Shown: positions 55,460 through 64,000 of the stretch, one piece after another
Layout: every line of letters starts with the position of its first letter
Numbering within the stretch: the first letter of the stretch is position 1
NCBI RefSeq assembly: GCF_050859505.1
Contig: NZ_CP193934.1
Coordinates: forward strand, 2,356,001-2,420,000
Direction: 5' to 3'
DNA: 64,000 nucleotides
DNA from: Marinirhabdus sp050859505
Lineage (GTDB): Bacteria; Bacteroidota; Bacteroidia; Flavobacteriales; Flavobacteriaceae
Notes under the pieces: model-generated
What the model was told of the DNA's origin: nothing
The model's database searches: none
The model's input: the letters and a program-made list of their open reading frames with translations, nothing else
Translations under genes and position numbers: made by a program

Positions 55460-56716
55460 ATGAAAAAAATAATTGTGTTTTTTCTTTTAGTAAGTGTGTT
55501 ATTTTCGTGTAGTAAAGACGATGACACATTACAGGATCAAAATTTCCAAATAGATTTTACAGATGTCAATGTAGGGCAAGTCAATATTTCAGTTTCAGGG
55601 TTGACTGCAATTGAACAAGTTGTTTCAAGCGGTTTGGTTTGGGGAGTAATTGAAACTCCCGATATTGAAACCAACGATTTTGTGCTTAATTCAGTTGTGA
55701 GTGGTAGTTTTCAAGATACTATATATGGTCTTCGCAGAAACACAATCTACAACTTTCGTGCTTTCCAGCAAACCAAGACTAGTATCAACTACGGACCAGT
55801 ATTTTCAATAACTACCCTAGGAGATTGTACAGGTGAGATATTTCAAGGCGATGTAATTTTACTTAGCCAAAAAGATGTTGATGATTTTGACATAGTAAAT
55901 ATTTGTGCTATTAATGGAAGTCTTCAGTTTACTTCTGAAGACATTTTAGATCCAATTATAGATATATCAAAATTTTCTAATGTTAGTGGCAGTGTTCAAT
56001 CTCTTCAAATTTTTAATAATGTGGAGTTAAAAAATCTATCAGGATTGCAGAACATAACGTCGGTGGAGGATTTAATTTATATTGGTGGAAATCGAGAGCT
56101 TACAGATATAGATGAGCTTTCTTCAATTAACGGAGGTCTTGATTATGTAAGTATTGTAAATAACCAAAGCTTAACACACTTAAATGGGTTAAGAGGCATT
56201 ACTAAAATTGGAAACACAGATGGCGGTTTGGAAATACGAGGCAATTATAATCTAAACACCTTAGGAACCCTAGATGCTTTGGAGGAACTCCAAAATTTTA
56301 ATTTGGTAAACAATCCATCGCTTATATCGTTTGAGTTGCCAAGTCTAAAGGGGACTATCCAAAATTTTATCTTAGATGAAAACGGAGGATTAAAAACAGT
56401 TCCAAATTTGGGTGAATTGAATGTAATTAACAATTTAGATATAAACGACTGTTTTCTATTAGAAAATTTAGATGGTTTACAGCCCCTTCAAAACGTTGAA
56501 AATATAGTAGTATCGGGCAGTAAATTAGAAAATTTAAATTTTTTATCGAACGTTATTGCTGGAAGTTATGCAAGTTTTTATGCTAATGATATGCTATCAG
56601 ATTATTGTGGGTTACAAAGAGCTTTGCAGAACGGGAGTTTTATAAATTTTGAAACAAATTCTAATGCGTTTAACCCAACAAGGGAAGATGTTTTTAATGG
56701 TAATTGTTTACTATAA
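55460..56716 (+). CDS. Surface lipoprotein with leucine-rich (receptor-L-like) repeats
   Basis: 418 residues. Lipobox LFSC (Cys17) followed by SKDDD, which fits the K-(D/E)2 lipoprotein export signal, so surface exposure is likely. An Fn3-like segment (about 30-115) is followed by repeats of about 20-30 residues such as LKNLSGLQNITSVEDLIYIG and LTHLNGLRGITKIGN, as in bacterial receptor-L/LRR proteins. C-terminal Cys-containing cap ends AFNPTREDVFNGNC. Paralogue of the next protein. Function unknown; probably binding. Confidence 0.8.
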   Translation: MKKIIVFFLLVSVLFSCSKDDDTLQDQNFQIDFTDVNVGQVNISVSGLTAIEQVVSSGLVWGVIETPDIETNDFVLNSVVSGSFQDTIYGLRRNTIYNFRAFQQTKTSINYGPVFSITTLGDCTGEIFQGDVILLSQKDVDDFDIVNICAINGSLQFTSEDILDPIIDISKFSNVSGSVQSLQIFNNVELKNLSGLQNITSVEDLIYIGGNRELTDIDELSSINGGLDYVSIVNNQSLTHLNGLRGITKIGNTDGGLEIRGNYNLNTLGTLDALEELQNFNLVNNPSLISFELPSLKGTIQNFILDENGGLKTVPNLGELNVINNLDINDCFLLENLDGLQPLQNVENIVVSGSKLENLNFLSNVIAGSYASFYANDMLSDYCGLQRALQNGSFINFETNSNAFNPTREDVFNGNCLL

Positions 56717-56728
56717 TTGATTGATAAA

Positions 56729-58333
56729 ATGAAGAAGTTTTTTATATTTTTAAGTTTTTCACTATTAATTGTGTTTATATCTTGCAGTAAGGATGATGAG
56801 CAAATGGAGGATTCCCAAATTGAGAATTCTTTAAAAATTGTAGAAATAACCGATGTACTAGCGTCTACCGCAAATGTGAAAATTGCTGTTTCAAACACTT
56901 TAGATTTTATTGAAATTGGTATTTGTTGGAGCGAAGGAATGAATCCTCGAGTAGATGAAAACCTTACGATATACAGCAACTCTCAGGGTCCAGAACAAAT
57001 TGTGAAACTTTTCGGAACAAGCCCGGAAAAGAAATATTACGTCAGAGCATTTGCCAAGACCCCTAGTGGAATACTTTATAGCGAAAATACTTCTTTTACT
57101 ACTCAAGGATTATGTTCTGGAGGCGTCACTGACCAAGATTTTTACTTAAGATCACAAGCAGAAGTTAATAAGGTGGGCACCATGGGCTTGTGTAGCGTAA
57201 ATTTACTAACGATATTTTCTGATAATGTTGACGACCCTATCGTGGATTTAAGACCTCTATCAGGTATTAAACAAGTAAATTATTTATCTATAAGCAACAA
57301 CAATATGCTCGCCAGCTTAACGGGTCTAGAATCAGTTATTAACGTTAATTATTTAGGAGTATTTGGAAATAACTCCTTGGCAAATCTGCAAGGTTTGGAA
57401 GGGTTGCGTGGCAGCTTAAATGAACTTAATATTTCTGGTAATGAAAAACTTACTTCACTAAGTGGTTTAGAAAATATATCGCTAATTGTAAAAGATTTAG
57501 ATTATAACGGTTCACTATTTGTAACAAGTAATGATAGTCTTGAAAACATGGAAGGGCTTAACGGAATTAGAGAAATTTTTGGAACTATCAATATAAGTTT
57601 CAATAGAATTTTTCATAGTCTTAAAGGGCTGGATAATTTCAGAAAATTTGACGGAGAAGATTTCTCCATATATAGCAATGGACCTATTGTAAACTTATCT
57701 GGATTAGAAAGTCTTGAAGTTATAAATGGTAATTTTATCATGTATGACCAAGAAGAATTTAATAGTTTAACGGCACTTTCAAACGTTACTGAGGCAAAGT
57801 ATTTTTATTTTCGTAATCTGGATAACTTAACTAACCTTAATGGGATAGGGAATATTGATACAGCATATACAGACGAACTTCAATTTTACCTATGGCAAAA
57901 TCAAAAATTGACCGATATCTCTGCATTTTCTAATTTTTCTTCTTTAGGTGTTTTAAGTATTATTGAATCTCCAGTGACAGATTTTACACCATTAACAAAT
58001 ATTACTAGAATAAGATATAACTTATCTATACGTAATGTTGATATTTCGAGCTTGAGAAGTCTTTCAAATTTAGAGTCTGCTGGAAGAATTTTTCTAGATA
58101 ATCTTACAAGTATTGAGAATTTAGAAGGTTTAGAAGGACTTCGTAATATTGGAATGTTTGGAAGCAGTCCGCAAAATGGAAATTTAGAAATATATCAGTG
58201 CAAAAATTTAACCAACTTTTGTGCAATTCAAGGATTGTTTACAGAAGGTACAATCGATAATGATTTTGTTGCAAATAGCAACGCATACAACCCAACCCAG
58301 CAAGATATTGTAGACGGCAATTGTAGCCAGTAA
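56729..58333 (+). CDS. Surface lipoprotein with leucine-rich (receptor-L-like) repeats, paralogue
   Basis: 534 residues from the ATG at 56729 (MKKFFIFLSFSLLIVFISCS); the frame opens with TTG at 56717 but the ATG gives the proper lipoprotein signal (lipobox FISC, then SKDDE). Same order as the preceding gene: Fn3-like segment (IEIGICWSEGMNPRVDENL...), then LRR-like repeats (LTSLSGLENISLIVKDLDY, LTNLNGIGNIDTAY), then a cap ending NPTQQDIVDGNC. About 115 residues longer, by extra repeats. Co-transcribed with the preceding gene; a terminator follows. Confidence 0.8.
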   Translation: MKKFFIFLSFSLLIVFISCSKDDEQMEDSQIENSLKIVEITDVLASTANVKIAVSNTLDFIEIGICWSEGMNPRVDENLTIYSNSQGPEQIVKLFGTSPEKKYYVRAFAKTPSGILYSENTSFTTQGLCSGGVTDQDFYLRSQAEVNKVGTMGLCSVNLLTIFSDNVDDPIVDLRPLSGIKQVNYLSISNNNMLASLTGLESVINVNYLGVFGNNSLANLQGLEGLRGSLNELNISGNEKLTSLSGLENISLIVKDLDYNGSLFVTSNDSLENMEGLNGIREIFGTINISFNRIFHSLKGLDNFRKFDGEDFSIYSNGPIVNLSGLESLEVINGNFIMYDQEEFNSLTALSNVTEAKYFYFRNLDNLTNLNGIGNIDTAYTDELQFYLWQNQKLTDISAFSNFSSLGVLSIIESPVTDFTPLTNITRIRYNLSIRNVDISSLRSLSNLESAGRIFLDNLTSIENLEGLEGLRNIGMFGSSPQNGNLEIYQCKNLTNFCAIQGLFTEGTIDNDFVANSNAYNPTQQDIVDGNCSQ

Positions 58334-58365
58334 ATTTTTTTGTTGCTATTCAAAACATAATAAGT

Positions 58366-58399
58366 TCCCTTCATACCTAAAATTGTGAAGGGATTTTTT
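58366..58399 (+). terminator. Rho-independent terminator
   Basis: CCCTTCA pairs with TGAAGGG, then six T. The T-run merges into the next TATATTTG box. Confidence 0.75.
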
Positions 58400-58406
58400 A
58401 TATTTG
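58399..58406 (+). promoter_or_regulatory. -7 box (TATATTTG) of the second lpxD
   Basis: Consensus box fused to the T-run of the preceding terminator, 24 bases before the ATG. Confidence 0.55.
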
Positions 58407-58422
58407 ATACTCAAATTTTTAT

Positions 58423-59358
58423 ATGAAATTCAACACCCCACAAACACTACAAGACATTGCTACTATATTGGATTGCGATTTTGTGGGTGACGCTAGTTTC
58501 CCAGTATTGGGAATGAACGAAATTCACGTAGTACTCCCAGGGGATATTGTTTTTGTAGATCATCCTAAGTATTACGACAAAGCGTTGCAATCTCCCGCCA
58601 CTATTATTCTTATCAATAAACAAGTGGATTGCCCAAAAGGAAAAGCACTGTTAATTAGTGACGATCCGTTTCGGGATTTTAATACGTTGACCCATCATTT
58701 TAACCCATTTATAATGGCAAGAGCGGTCATCGCAGACTCAGCCAAGATTGGTAAAAACACGGTGATTCAGCCCAATGTTTTTATTGGAAATAATGTAACC
58801 ATTGGCGATGACTGTTTAATACATCCCAACGTTACTATTTACGACAACACAGTTATTGGAAACAACGTGACCATTCACGCAGGAACGGTGCTAGGGAGTG
58901 ATGCTTTTTACTATAAAAACAGACCCGAAAAATTTGATAAACTTTTAAGTGGTGGCAATGTAGTTATAAAAGACCATGTAGACATTGGTGCACTTTGTAC
59001 TATCGACAAAGGCGTAACGGCATCTACCATAATAGGGGAAGGAACCAAGCTAGACAATCAAGTACACGTAGGTCACGACACCGTTATTGGAAGCCGTTGT
59101 TTAATTGCTTCACAAGCAGGAATTGCAGGCTGTGTTTTGATTGAAGATTTTGTCACTATTTGGGGACAAGTTGGAATTACCAGTGGTGTTACCATTGGGG
59201 AAAAAGCTGTAATTTCGGCACAGAGTGGTGTGAGTAAATCATTGCCTGGTCATAAATCGTATTTTGGCACACCGGCAGACGATTTCAGAAAAAAATATAA
59301 AGAACTGGCCTCTATACGGCTAATTCCAGATATCATTGAAAAATTAGACAATTTATAA
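58423..59358 (+). CDS. LpxD paralogue (hexapeptide-repeat N-acyltransferase)
   Basis: 311 residues, 30 shorter than LpxD at 51553: the C-terminal helix is reduced. N-terminal LpxD-type domain (1-95; FNTPQTLQDIATILDCDFVG) and hexapeptide repeats (about 100-285; IGNNVTIGDDCLIHPNVTIY). The His218 motif QVHVGHDTVIG aligns with the catalytic His241 of the first copy. Probably acylates a related UDP-sugar or uses another acyl chain; actual specificity cannot be read. Its stop and the next ATG share one base. Confidence 0.85.
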   Translation: MKFNTPQTLQDIATILDCDFVGDASFPVLGMNEIHVVLPGDIVFVDHPKYYDKALQSPATIILINKQVDCPKGKALLISDDPFRDFNTLTHHFNPFIMARAVIADSAKIGKNTVIQPNVFIGNNVTIGDDCLIHPNVTIYDNTVIGNNVTIHAGTVLGSDAFYYKNRPEKFDKLLSGGNVVIKDHVDIGALCTIDKGVTASTIIGEGTKLDNQVHVGHDTVIGSRCLIASQAGIAGCVLIEDFVTIWGQVGITSGVTIGEKAVISAQSGVSKSLPGHKSYFGTPADDFRKKYKELASIRLIPDIIEKLDNL

Positions 59359-59771
59359 TGAGTGTAAGCGCAAAAGACATCGTAAAAAATTTTTATCGAA
59401 CAGACATTTTAAAAGATGAATCTGTCATAGAAACGTATTTTCATAAAGACATAGAACTAATTTGGAATAGTGCCAACGGATTGAGCATCTTGCATTTTGA
59501 AGATTTGGAAAAATTCTTTGCAGAAGTACGCCGTAGTTACAACGATTTACGTCTAGAAATAAGCCATGTATTAGAAGATGAAGGCCACGTTACTATTAGA
59601 TACAAATACTACATCCGTACCATGGAAAATGCAGATGAAGAGCTGGGAATCGCTCATTTTATGTGTATTTGGGAAGTAAAAGATGGTAAATTATTTCGTG
59701 GGTATCAGGTAAGCCAACCTGTGACGGATAAAGACGATACTACAGAATCCTACACGCGAGTAAAGGTGTAA
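59358..59771 (+). CDS. NTF2/SnoaL-like protein
   Basis: 137 residues. Cone-shaped NTF2-like fold expected from the pattern NFYRTDILKDESVIETYFHKD (helix, hairpin), a central helix (FEDLEKFFAEVRRSYNDLRLE) and long strands (EDEGHVTIRYKYYIRTM, FMCIWEVKDGKLFRGYQVSQ). Family members are enzymes or ligand-binding proteins of many kinds; no active-site set can be assigned. Translationally coupled to the LpxD paralogue (TAATG overlap). Confidence 0.78.
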   Translation: MSVSAKDIVKNFYRTDILKDESVIETYFHKDIELIWNSANGLSILHFEDLEKFFAEVRRSYNDLRLEISHVLEDEGHVTIRYKYYIRTMENADEELGIAHFMCIWEVKDGKLFRGYQVSQPVTDKDDTTESYTRVKV

Positions 59772-59777
59772 ATTCCT

Positions 59778-59807
59778 TTTGCAAACAAGACCAATTAGGT
59801 ATCTTTG
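59778..59807 (+). promoter_or_regulatory. Promoter of sucD
   Basis: TTTG (59778-59781), 18-base spacer, TATCTTTG (59800-59807). Good match to the Bacteroidota -33/-7 consensus, with a leader of about 45 bases to the ATG at 59854. Confidence 0.65.
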
Positions 59808-59853
59808 CACACCAAAAATTTCAATAAAACAATAACAGAGATAATAGAAACCT

Positions 59854-60726
59854 ATGAGTGTTTTAGTAAATAAAGATTCAAAAATAATTGTTCAAGGCTT
59901 TACAGGAAGCGAAGGTACGTTTCACGCCGGGCAAATGATAGACTATGGAACCAATGTTGTAGGTGGTGTAACTCCAGGAAAAGGGGGGCAAACACATTTG
60001 GATAAGCCTGTTTTTAACACGGTTGCCGAAGCTGTAAAAGAAGTTGGAGCAGATACTTCGATTATTTTTGTACCACCAGCATTTGCTGCAGATGCCATCA
60101 TGGAAGCTGCAGATGCAGGCATTAAAGTAATTATCACTATCACTGAAGGAATTCCAGTGGGAGATATGATAAAAGTAGCGCACTATATTAAAGATAGAGA
60201 CTGCCGTTTAATTGGTCCTAACTGTCCAGGTGTTATTACGCCAGGGGAGGCTAAAGTTGGTATTATGCCAGGCTTTGTTTTCAAAAAAGGAAAAATAGGG
60301 ATTGTTTCAAAATCTGGAACACTTACCTATGAGGCTGCAGACCAGGTTGTAAAACAAGGATTAGGAATTACTACCGCTATTGGTATTGGTGGGGATCCCA
60401 TTATTGGAACCACGACAAAAGAAGCCGTAGAATTATTAATAAACGACCCGGAAACCGAAGCTGTTGTTATGATTGGTGAAATTGGAGGACAACTGGAAGC
60501 TGAAGCAGCACGTTGGTATAAGGCCAGTGGAAGCAAAAAGCCGGTAGTTGGATTTATTGCAGGTGAAACTGCTCCAGCAGGAAGAACCATGGGGCACGCA
60601 GGTGCTATTGTAGGCGGAAGCGATGATACCGCACAGGCTAAAAAGAAAATTTTAAGAGAATGTGGAATCCACGTAGTAGATTCTCCAGCCGAAATAGGAA
60701 AAAAAATGGCCGAAGTTTTAGGATAA
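59854..60726 (+). CDS. sucD: Succinate--CoA ligase subunit alpha
   Basis: 290 residues, standard. TCA cycle enzyme making succinate and ATP or GTP from succinyl-CoA. CoA-binding N-terminal part (IIVQGFTGSEGTFHAGQMI, GTNVVGGVTPGKGGQTH), GPNCPGVITPGE, KIGIVSKSGTLTYEA, and phospho-His248 in AGRTMGHAGAIVGG. The beta subunit gene (sucC) is not adjacent. Has its own promoter and terminator. Confidence 0.97.
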   Translation: MSVLVNKDSKIIVQGFTGSEGTFHAGQMIDYGTNVVGGVTPGKGGQTHLDKPVFNTVAEAVKEVGADTSIIFVPPAFAADAIMEAADAGIKVIITITEGIPVGDMIKVAHYIKDRDCRLIGPNCPGVITPGEAKVGIMPGFVFKKGKIGIVSKSGTLTYEAADQVVKQGLGITTAIGIGGDPIIGTTTKEAVELLINDPETEAVVMIGEIGGQLEAEAARWYKASGSKKPVVGFIAGETAPAGRTMGHAGAIVGGSDDTAQAKKKILRECGIHVVDSPAEIGKKMAEVLG

Positions 60727-60748
60727 ACTTCGGAATAAATAATGCTAC

Positions 60749-60778
60749 AAAGCCCTGCATAATCGTAGGGCTTTTTTT
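60749..60778 (+). terminator. Rho-independent terminator of sucD
   Basis: AAAGCCCT pairs with AGGGCTTT around a ten-base loop, then a T-run. Confidence 0.85.
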
Positions 60779-60785
60779 ATATTTG
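60778..60785 (+). promoter_or_regulatory. -7 box (TATATTTG) of fabG
   Basis: Box fused to the sucD terminator T-run, about 60 bases before the fabG ATG. Confidence 0.5.
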
Positions 60786-60846
60786 AGATACTTGAAATCT
60801 CGCGTTTTGAGCCCTCAACATGTTCAGGATAAACTAAAATCGAAAT

Positions 60847-61593
60847 ATGAAGTTACTAGAAGGAAAAACAGCTATTATTACAGGTGGAAGCCGTGGAATT
60901 GGTAAAGGAATCGTAGAAGCATTCGCCAAGCACGGCGCCAATATTGCATTTACCTATAACTCAAGTGCCGAAGCTGCCGAAGCTCTGGCTGAAGAAGTTT
61001 CAAAAAACGGAATTAAAGCCAAAGCTTATAAAAGCGATGCTTCAAATTTTGCCGAGTCTCAAGAATTGGCTGTGCAGGTTTTGGAAGAATTTGGTAGTAT
61101 AGATATTTTAGTAAATAACGCCGGAATTACCAAAGACAACCTCTTAATGCGTATTTCTGAAGAAGATTTTGACAAAGTGATTGAGGTAAACCTTAAATCG
61201 GTTTTTAATATGACCAAAGCTGTGCAACGCGCTATGTTAAAACAACGCAAAGGTTCTATTATTAATATGAGCTCTATAGTAGGCGTAAAAGGAAACGCAG
61301 GACAGACCAATTATGCTGCATCTAAAGCCGGAATTTTGGGCTTTACCAAATCGGTAGCCCTGGAACTAGGTTCTCGTGACATTCGTTGCAACGCCGTGGC
61401 TCCTGGGTTTATAGAAACTGAAATGACGGGTAAGTTAGACGAAGCAACTGTTCAATCTTGGAGAGACGCTATTCCACTTAAAAGAGGAGGAACTCCGGAA
61501 GATATCGCCAATATGTGCGTTTTCTTAGGAAGCGATATGTCTGCATACGTTACCGGCCAGGTTCTTAACGTAGATGGCGGCATGCTAACGTAG
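60847..61593 (+). CDS. fabG: 3-oxoacyl-[acyl-carrier-protein] reductase FabG
   Basis: 248 residues, short-chain dehydrogenase. NADPH-binding TGGSRGIGKG (12-21), NNAGITKD (90-97), catalytic Ser142/143, Tyr156 and Lys160 (SSIVGVKG..NYAASKAG), and a PEDIANMCVFLGSDMSAYVTG end typical of FabG. Reduces beta-ketoacyl-ACP in fatty-acid synthesis. The FabZ half of LpxC-FabZ acts next in the cycle. Confidence 0.93.
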   Translation: MKLLEGKTAIITGGSRGIGKGIVEAFAKHGANIAFTYNSSAEAAEALAEEVSKNGIKAKAYKSDASNFAESQELAVQVLEEFGSIDILVNNAGITKDNLLMRISEEDFDKVIEVNLKSVFNMTKAVQRAMLKQRKGSIINMSSIVGVKGNAGQTNYAASKAGILGFTKSVALELGSRDIRCNAVAPGFIETEMTGKLDEATVQSWRDAIPLKRGGTPEDIANMCVFLGSDMSAYVTGQVLNVDGGMLT

Positions 61594-61716
61594 TTTGTGA
61601 TTTGGCGTTTATAGTTTAAAGAAAACCCTAAACTAGGAACTACAAATTATAAACTTCAAACTTATTTTCAACAAAACTTAGTTCGTACTTCGTCGTTCGT
61701 AACTTGTACCTCATAA

Positions 61717-63750
61717 ATGACCGCAGAAACTATACTTTACATTGTTATTGCCGTCGTGATTGCTCTTGCATTGGCGCTTTTTATGTATGGTTATAAATCA
61801 AAGTACAGCGGAAAGCTAAAATGGGTGTTTGGAACCCTTCGGTTTTTGACGTTGTTTGCTATTTTAATTTTGCTGATTAATCCGAAATTCAAAAGCGAAA
61901 CCTACACGATTGTAAAGCCAAGTTTGCCTGTGGTACTAGACAATTCCAGTTCTATTTCAGAATTGAATCAAACGGATAACGTTTCAGCAATTATTACAAA
62001 GCTGAAGGAAAACAACAAGTTAAACGATAGGTTCGAGCTGTCTTTCTTTACATTCGGTACAGATTTCAAAGCAACCGATACCGTAACATTTACCGAAACC
62101 AATACCAATATTGCCAAAGCACTTTCGGCCACCAACGAAGTTTTTAAAAATAACATTGCACCTACCGTGTTAATTTCAGATGGAAATCAGACGCTTGGTA
62201 ATGATTATGAATTTTCTTCAGCAACCTATAAAAATCCTGTGTATCCCATAATACTGGGAGATTCTATAAAATACACCGATTTAAAACTAGAGCGTCTCAA
62301 CACCAATCGCTATGCGTTCTTAAAAAATCAGTTTCCCGTAGAGGCTATTTTGGTGTATAATGGGACGGGTTCCGTGAATTCACAATTTGTTATTTCACAA
62401 GGAGCGGCCATTGTGTACCGAGAGAATGTTTCATTTTCTGAAACCGATAATACCAAAACCATTTCGCTCACGCTACCTGCATCACGTGTAGGTTTGCAAA
62501 AATATACCGCGCAGGTTGTTCCTCTGGACGATGAAAAAAACAAAGTAAACAATAACAAACAATTTGCGGTAGAGGTGATAGACCAGGCAGCCAATGTGTT
62601 GGTGGTGAGTACAATGGTACATCCAGATATGGGAATGTTTAAAAAAGCGATTGAAACCAATGAGCAGCGCAAAGTTACATTTGCAAAACCTGGCGAAGCC
62701 ATTGCTCAATTGAGTGACCATCAGTTACTAATTTTATACCAACCCAACCGAAGTTTTGCCACGCTATTTAATGAAATTGAAAGACTTAACATGAACACTT
62801 TTATTATTTCAGGCACCAAAACCGATTGGAATTTCCTGAATAGTGTGCAGTCTGTTTTTCAGAAAGAAGTAACGGGACAACGTGAAGAGGCGGCTGCAGC
62901 GTTAAATGTAAATTATGGTGCCTTTGCGATGGAAGATATAGGTTTTAGTACCTTCCCGCCATTGCCCACTTTGTTTGGTGAACTTCAAATTACAGTACCA
63001 CACGAAGTTGTATTAAAACAGACCGTACGTGGATTTAATACCGAGAACGCCTTGCTGGTCACTGCCGAGGTAAATGGCAAGCGAGATGTCCTTTGGGATG
63101 TGGAAGAGCTATGGAAATGGCGTGCGCAAAGTTATCTTCAGCATACTAACTTTCAGGAGTTTGATGCGTTTGTAGGGAATTTGGTTCAATATTTAGCATC
63201 CAACAAACGTAGAAGTAGGCTAGAGGTGAGTAATGAATCTTTTTATTATAACAATAGTCCTATTAAAATTTCGGCACAGTACTTCGATAAAAATTATGTG
63301 TTCGATACGCGGGCGTCGTTGTCAATTTCTGTAATAGAACAGGAAAGTAAACAGCGTACAGTTTTTCCTATGTTGCTGAAAAATAACTTTTACGAAGTAG
63401 ACGTAAACAGTTTGCCTGCTGGAGAATATGCATTTACGGTAGCCGTAGGTGACGAAGCTATCGCTAGAAGTGGGGCTTTTACCATATTAGATTTTAATGT
63501 GGAGCAGCAATTTGGAAATGCCAATGTTTCAAAATTAAAGAGAATAGCAGCAAATACGAAAGGGACAGCCTATTTTCCAAACGAAATAGACGATTTGATG
63601 GAATCATTATTAAATGATGATAGGTTTCAATCCATCCAGAAAAGCGAGCAAAAAATTGTACCTTTGATCGATTGGAAATACCTTCTTGCACTCATCGTTC
63701 TTTTCTTAACTGCCGAGTGGTTCATTAGAAAATACAACGGACTAATATAA
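61717..63750 (+). CDS. Membrane protein with vWA-like domain
   Basis: 677 residues. Two N-terminal membrane helices (5-24; about 37-54), an extracytoplasmic vWA-type domain with MIDAS start DNSSS (Asp75, Ser77, Ser79) and LISDGNQT, then a long beta-rich region, and a final helix (LLALIVLFLTAEWFIRK, about 658-672). Resembles BatA/BatB-like or YfbK-side proteins of Bacteroidota; often next to a prohibitin-type gene, as here. Role unknown; perhaps a scaffold of the inner membrane. Confidence 0.8.
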   Translation: MTAETILYIVIAVVIALALALFMYGYKSKYSGKLKWVFGTLRFLTLFAILILLINPKFKSETYTIVKPSLPVVLDNSSSISELNQTDNVSAIITKLKENNKLNDRFELSFFTFGTDFKATDTVTFTETNTNIAKALSATNEVFKNNIAPTVLISDGNQTLGNDYEFSSATYKNPVYPIILGDSIKYTDLKLERLNTNRYAFLKNQFPVEAILVYNGTGSVNSQFVISQGAAIVYRENVSFSETDNTKTISLTLPASRVGLQKYTAQVVPLDDEKNKVNNNKQFAVEVIDQAANVLVVSTMVHPDMGMFKKAIETNEQRKVTFAKPGEAIAQLSDHQLLILYQPNRSFATLFNEIERLNMNTFIISGTKTDWNFLNSVQSVFQKEVTGQREEAAAALNVNYGAFAMEDIGFSTFPPLPTLFGELQITVPHEVVLKQTVRGFNTENALLVTAEVNGKRDVLWDVEELWKWRAQSYLQHTNFQEFDAFVGNLVQYLASNKRRSRLEVSNESFYYNNSPIKISAQYFDKNYVFDTRASLSISVIEQESKQRTVFPMLLKNNFYEVDVNSLPAGEYAFTVAVGDEAIARSGAFTILDFNVEQQFGNANVSKLKRIAANTKGTAYFPNEIDDLMESLLNDDRFQSIQKSEQKIVPLIDWKYLLALIVLFLTAEWFIRKYNGLI

Positions 63751-63770
63751 CTTCAAAAATATAGATTATT

Positions 63771-64000
63771 ATGGAAAAATTACCAAAAATTGGAATACCT
63801 ATTATCATTGCAATTGTCCTTATTATTATAGTAGTGGCAAAATCTGCTGTTACCATCGATTCTGGAGAAGCAGGAGTGCTTTACAGAACCTTCGATAATG
63901 GTGTGGTTATAGATGAAGCACCTCTGGGAGAAGGTTTTCACCTAATTGCCCCATGGAATAAAGTATTTGTTTACGAAGTGCGTCAGCAAGAACTTTATGA
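63771..64000 (+). CDS. Prohibitin / SPFH family protein, N-terminal part (cut by window edge)
   Basis: Begins at ATG 63771 and reads MEKLPKIGIPIIIAIVLIII, then AKSAVTIDSGEAGVLYRTFD and GEGFHLIAPWNKVFVYEVRQ, open to the edge. One N-terminal membrane helix (about 8-24) followed by the SPFH start typical of prohibitins (IxxGExGVLYR, EGxHLIxPW). Inner-membrane scaffold proteins. 20 bases after the vWA gene, same strand, likely one operon. Confidence 0.88.
   Translation, partial: MEKLPKIGIPIIIAIVLIIIVVAKSAVTIDSGEAGVLYRTFDNGVVIDEAPLGEGFHLIAPWNKVFVYEVRQQELY

Overview
The window is from the chromosome of a Flavobacteriaceae bacterium (phylum Bacteroidota). Evidence read in the sequence: a Flavobacteria-type 16S rRNA; about 35-40% GC by eye; many -7 boxes of the Bacteroidota form TAnnTTTG; an LpxC-FabZ fusion; PorX and a type IX secretion (T9SS) sorting-domain protein; CCC-motif, DUF4294, DUF6048 and DUF6452 proteins; and lipoproteins with surface-export-like CSKDD starts. 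Genus cannot be fixed from here.

Layout. 1-240 is the N-terminal part of an IS110 transposase that runs off the left edge, followed by 0.5 kb without a clear gene. 767-14394 holds housekeeping genes: GNAT, aldo/keto reductase, xerD, three small outer-membrane barrels, aroQ, a PagL-like lipid A deacylase, an AGCS symporter, an SGNH/MBOAT O-acylation pair, topoisomerase IB, an M42 peptidase and DUF4294. 14395-21814 is a complete rRNA operon (16S, tRNA-Ile, tRNA-Ala, 23S, 5S). It is preceded by three promoters on a 115-bp repeat and followed by a four-unit tandem array of terminators and 5S-like remnants. 21815-41824 has trhA, a ZIP transporter, RNA methyltransferases (an RlmL-like protein and RlmD), rocD, a large T9SS cargo protein, a cysteine desulfurase, aroB, proline dehydrogenase and alanine dehydrogenase.

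41890-47883 looks like an accessory island between alanine dehydrogenase and tsaE. It holds unknown exported proteins, a TIKI/TraB-like lipoprotein, a membrane-spanning TPR-AraC regulator and a 44-residue lipoprotein too short for usual gene calling. 48068-63750 returns to core genes: tsaE, porX, an HD phosphohydrolase, then lpxD, lpxC-fabZ, lpxA, efp, a second lpxD, an NTF2-like gene, sucD, fabG and a vWA protein. Two paralogous leucine-rich surface lipoproteins sit inside this series, between efp and the second lpxD. A prohibitin-family gene runs off the right edge.

How the genes fit together. The lpx cluster with the PagL-like enzyme builds and modifies lipid A. rocD, proline dehydrogenase and alanine dehydrogenase are amino-acid catabolism genes. 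PorX is the known regulator of T9SS, which exports proteins such as the one at 30109-32124. The most unusual material is (a) the repeat arrays at both ends of the rRNA operon, (b) the TPR-AraC island, where two flanking exported-protein genes share upstream motifs, and (c) possible bridge RNA sequence upstream of the IS110 transposase.
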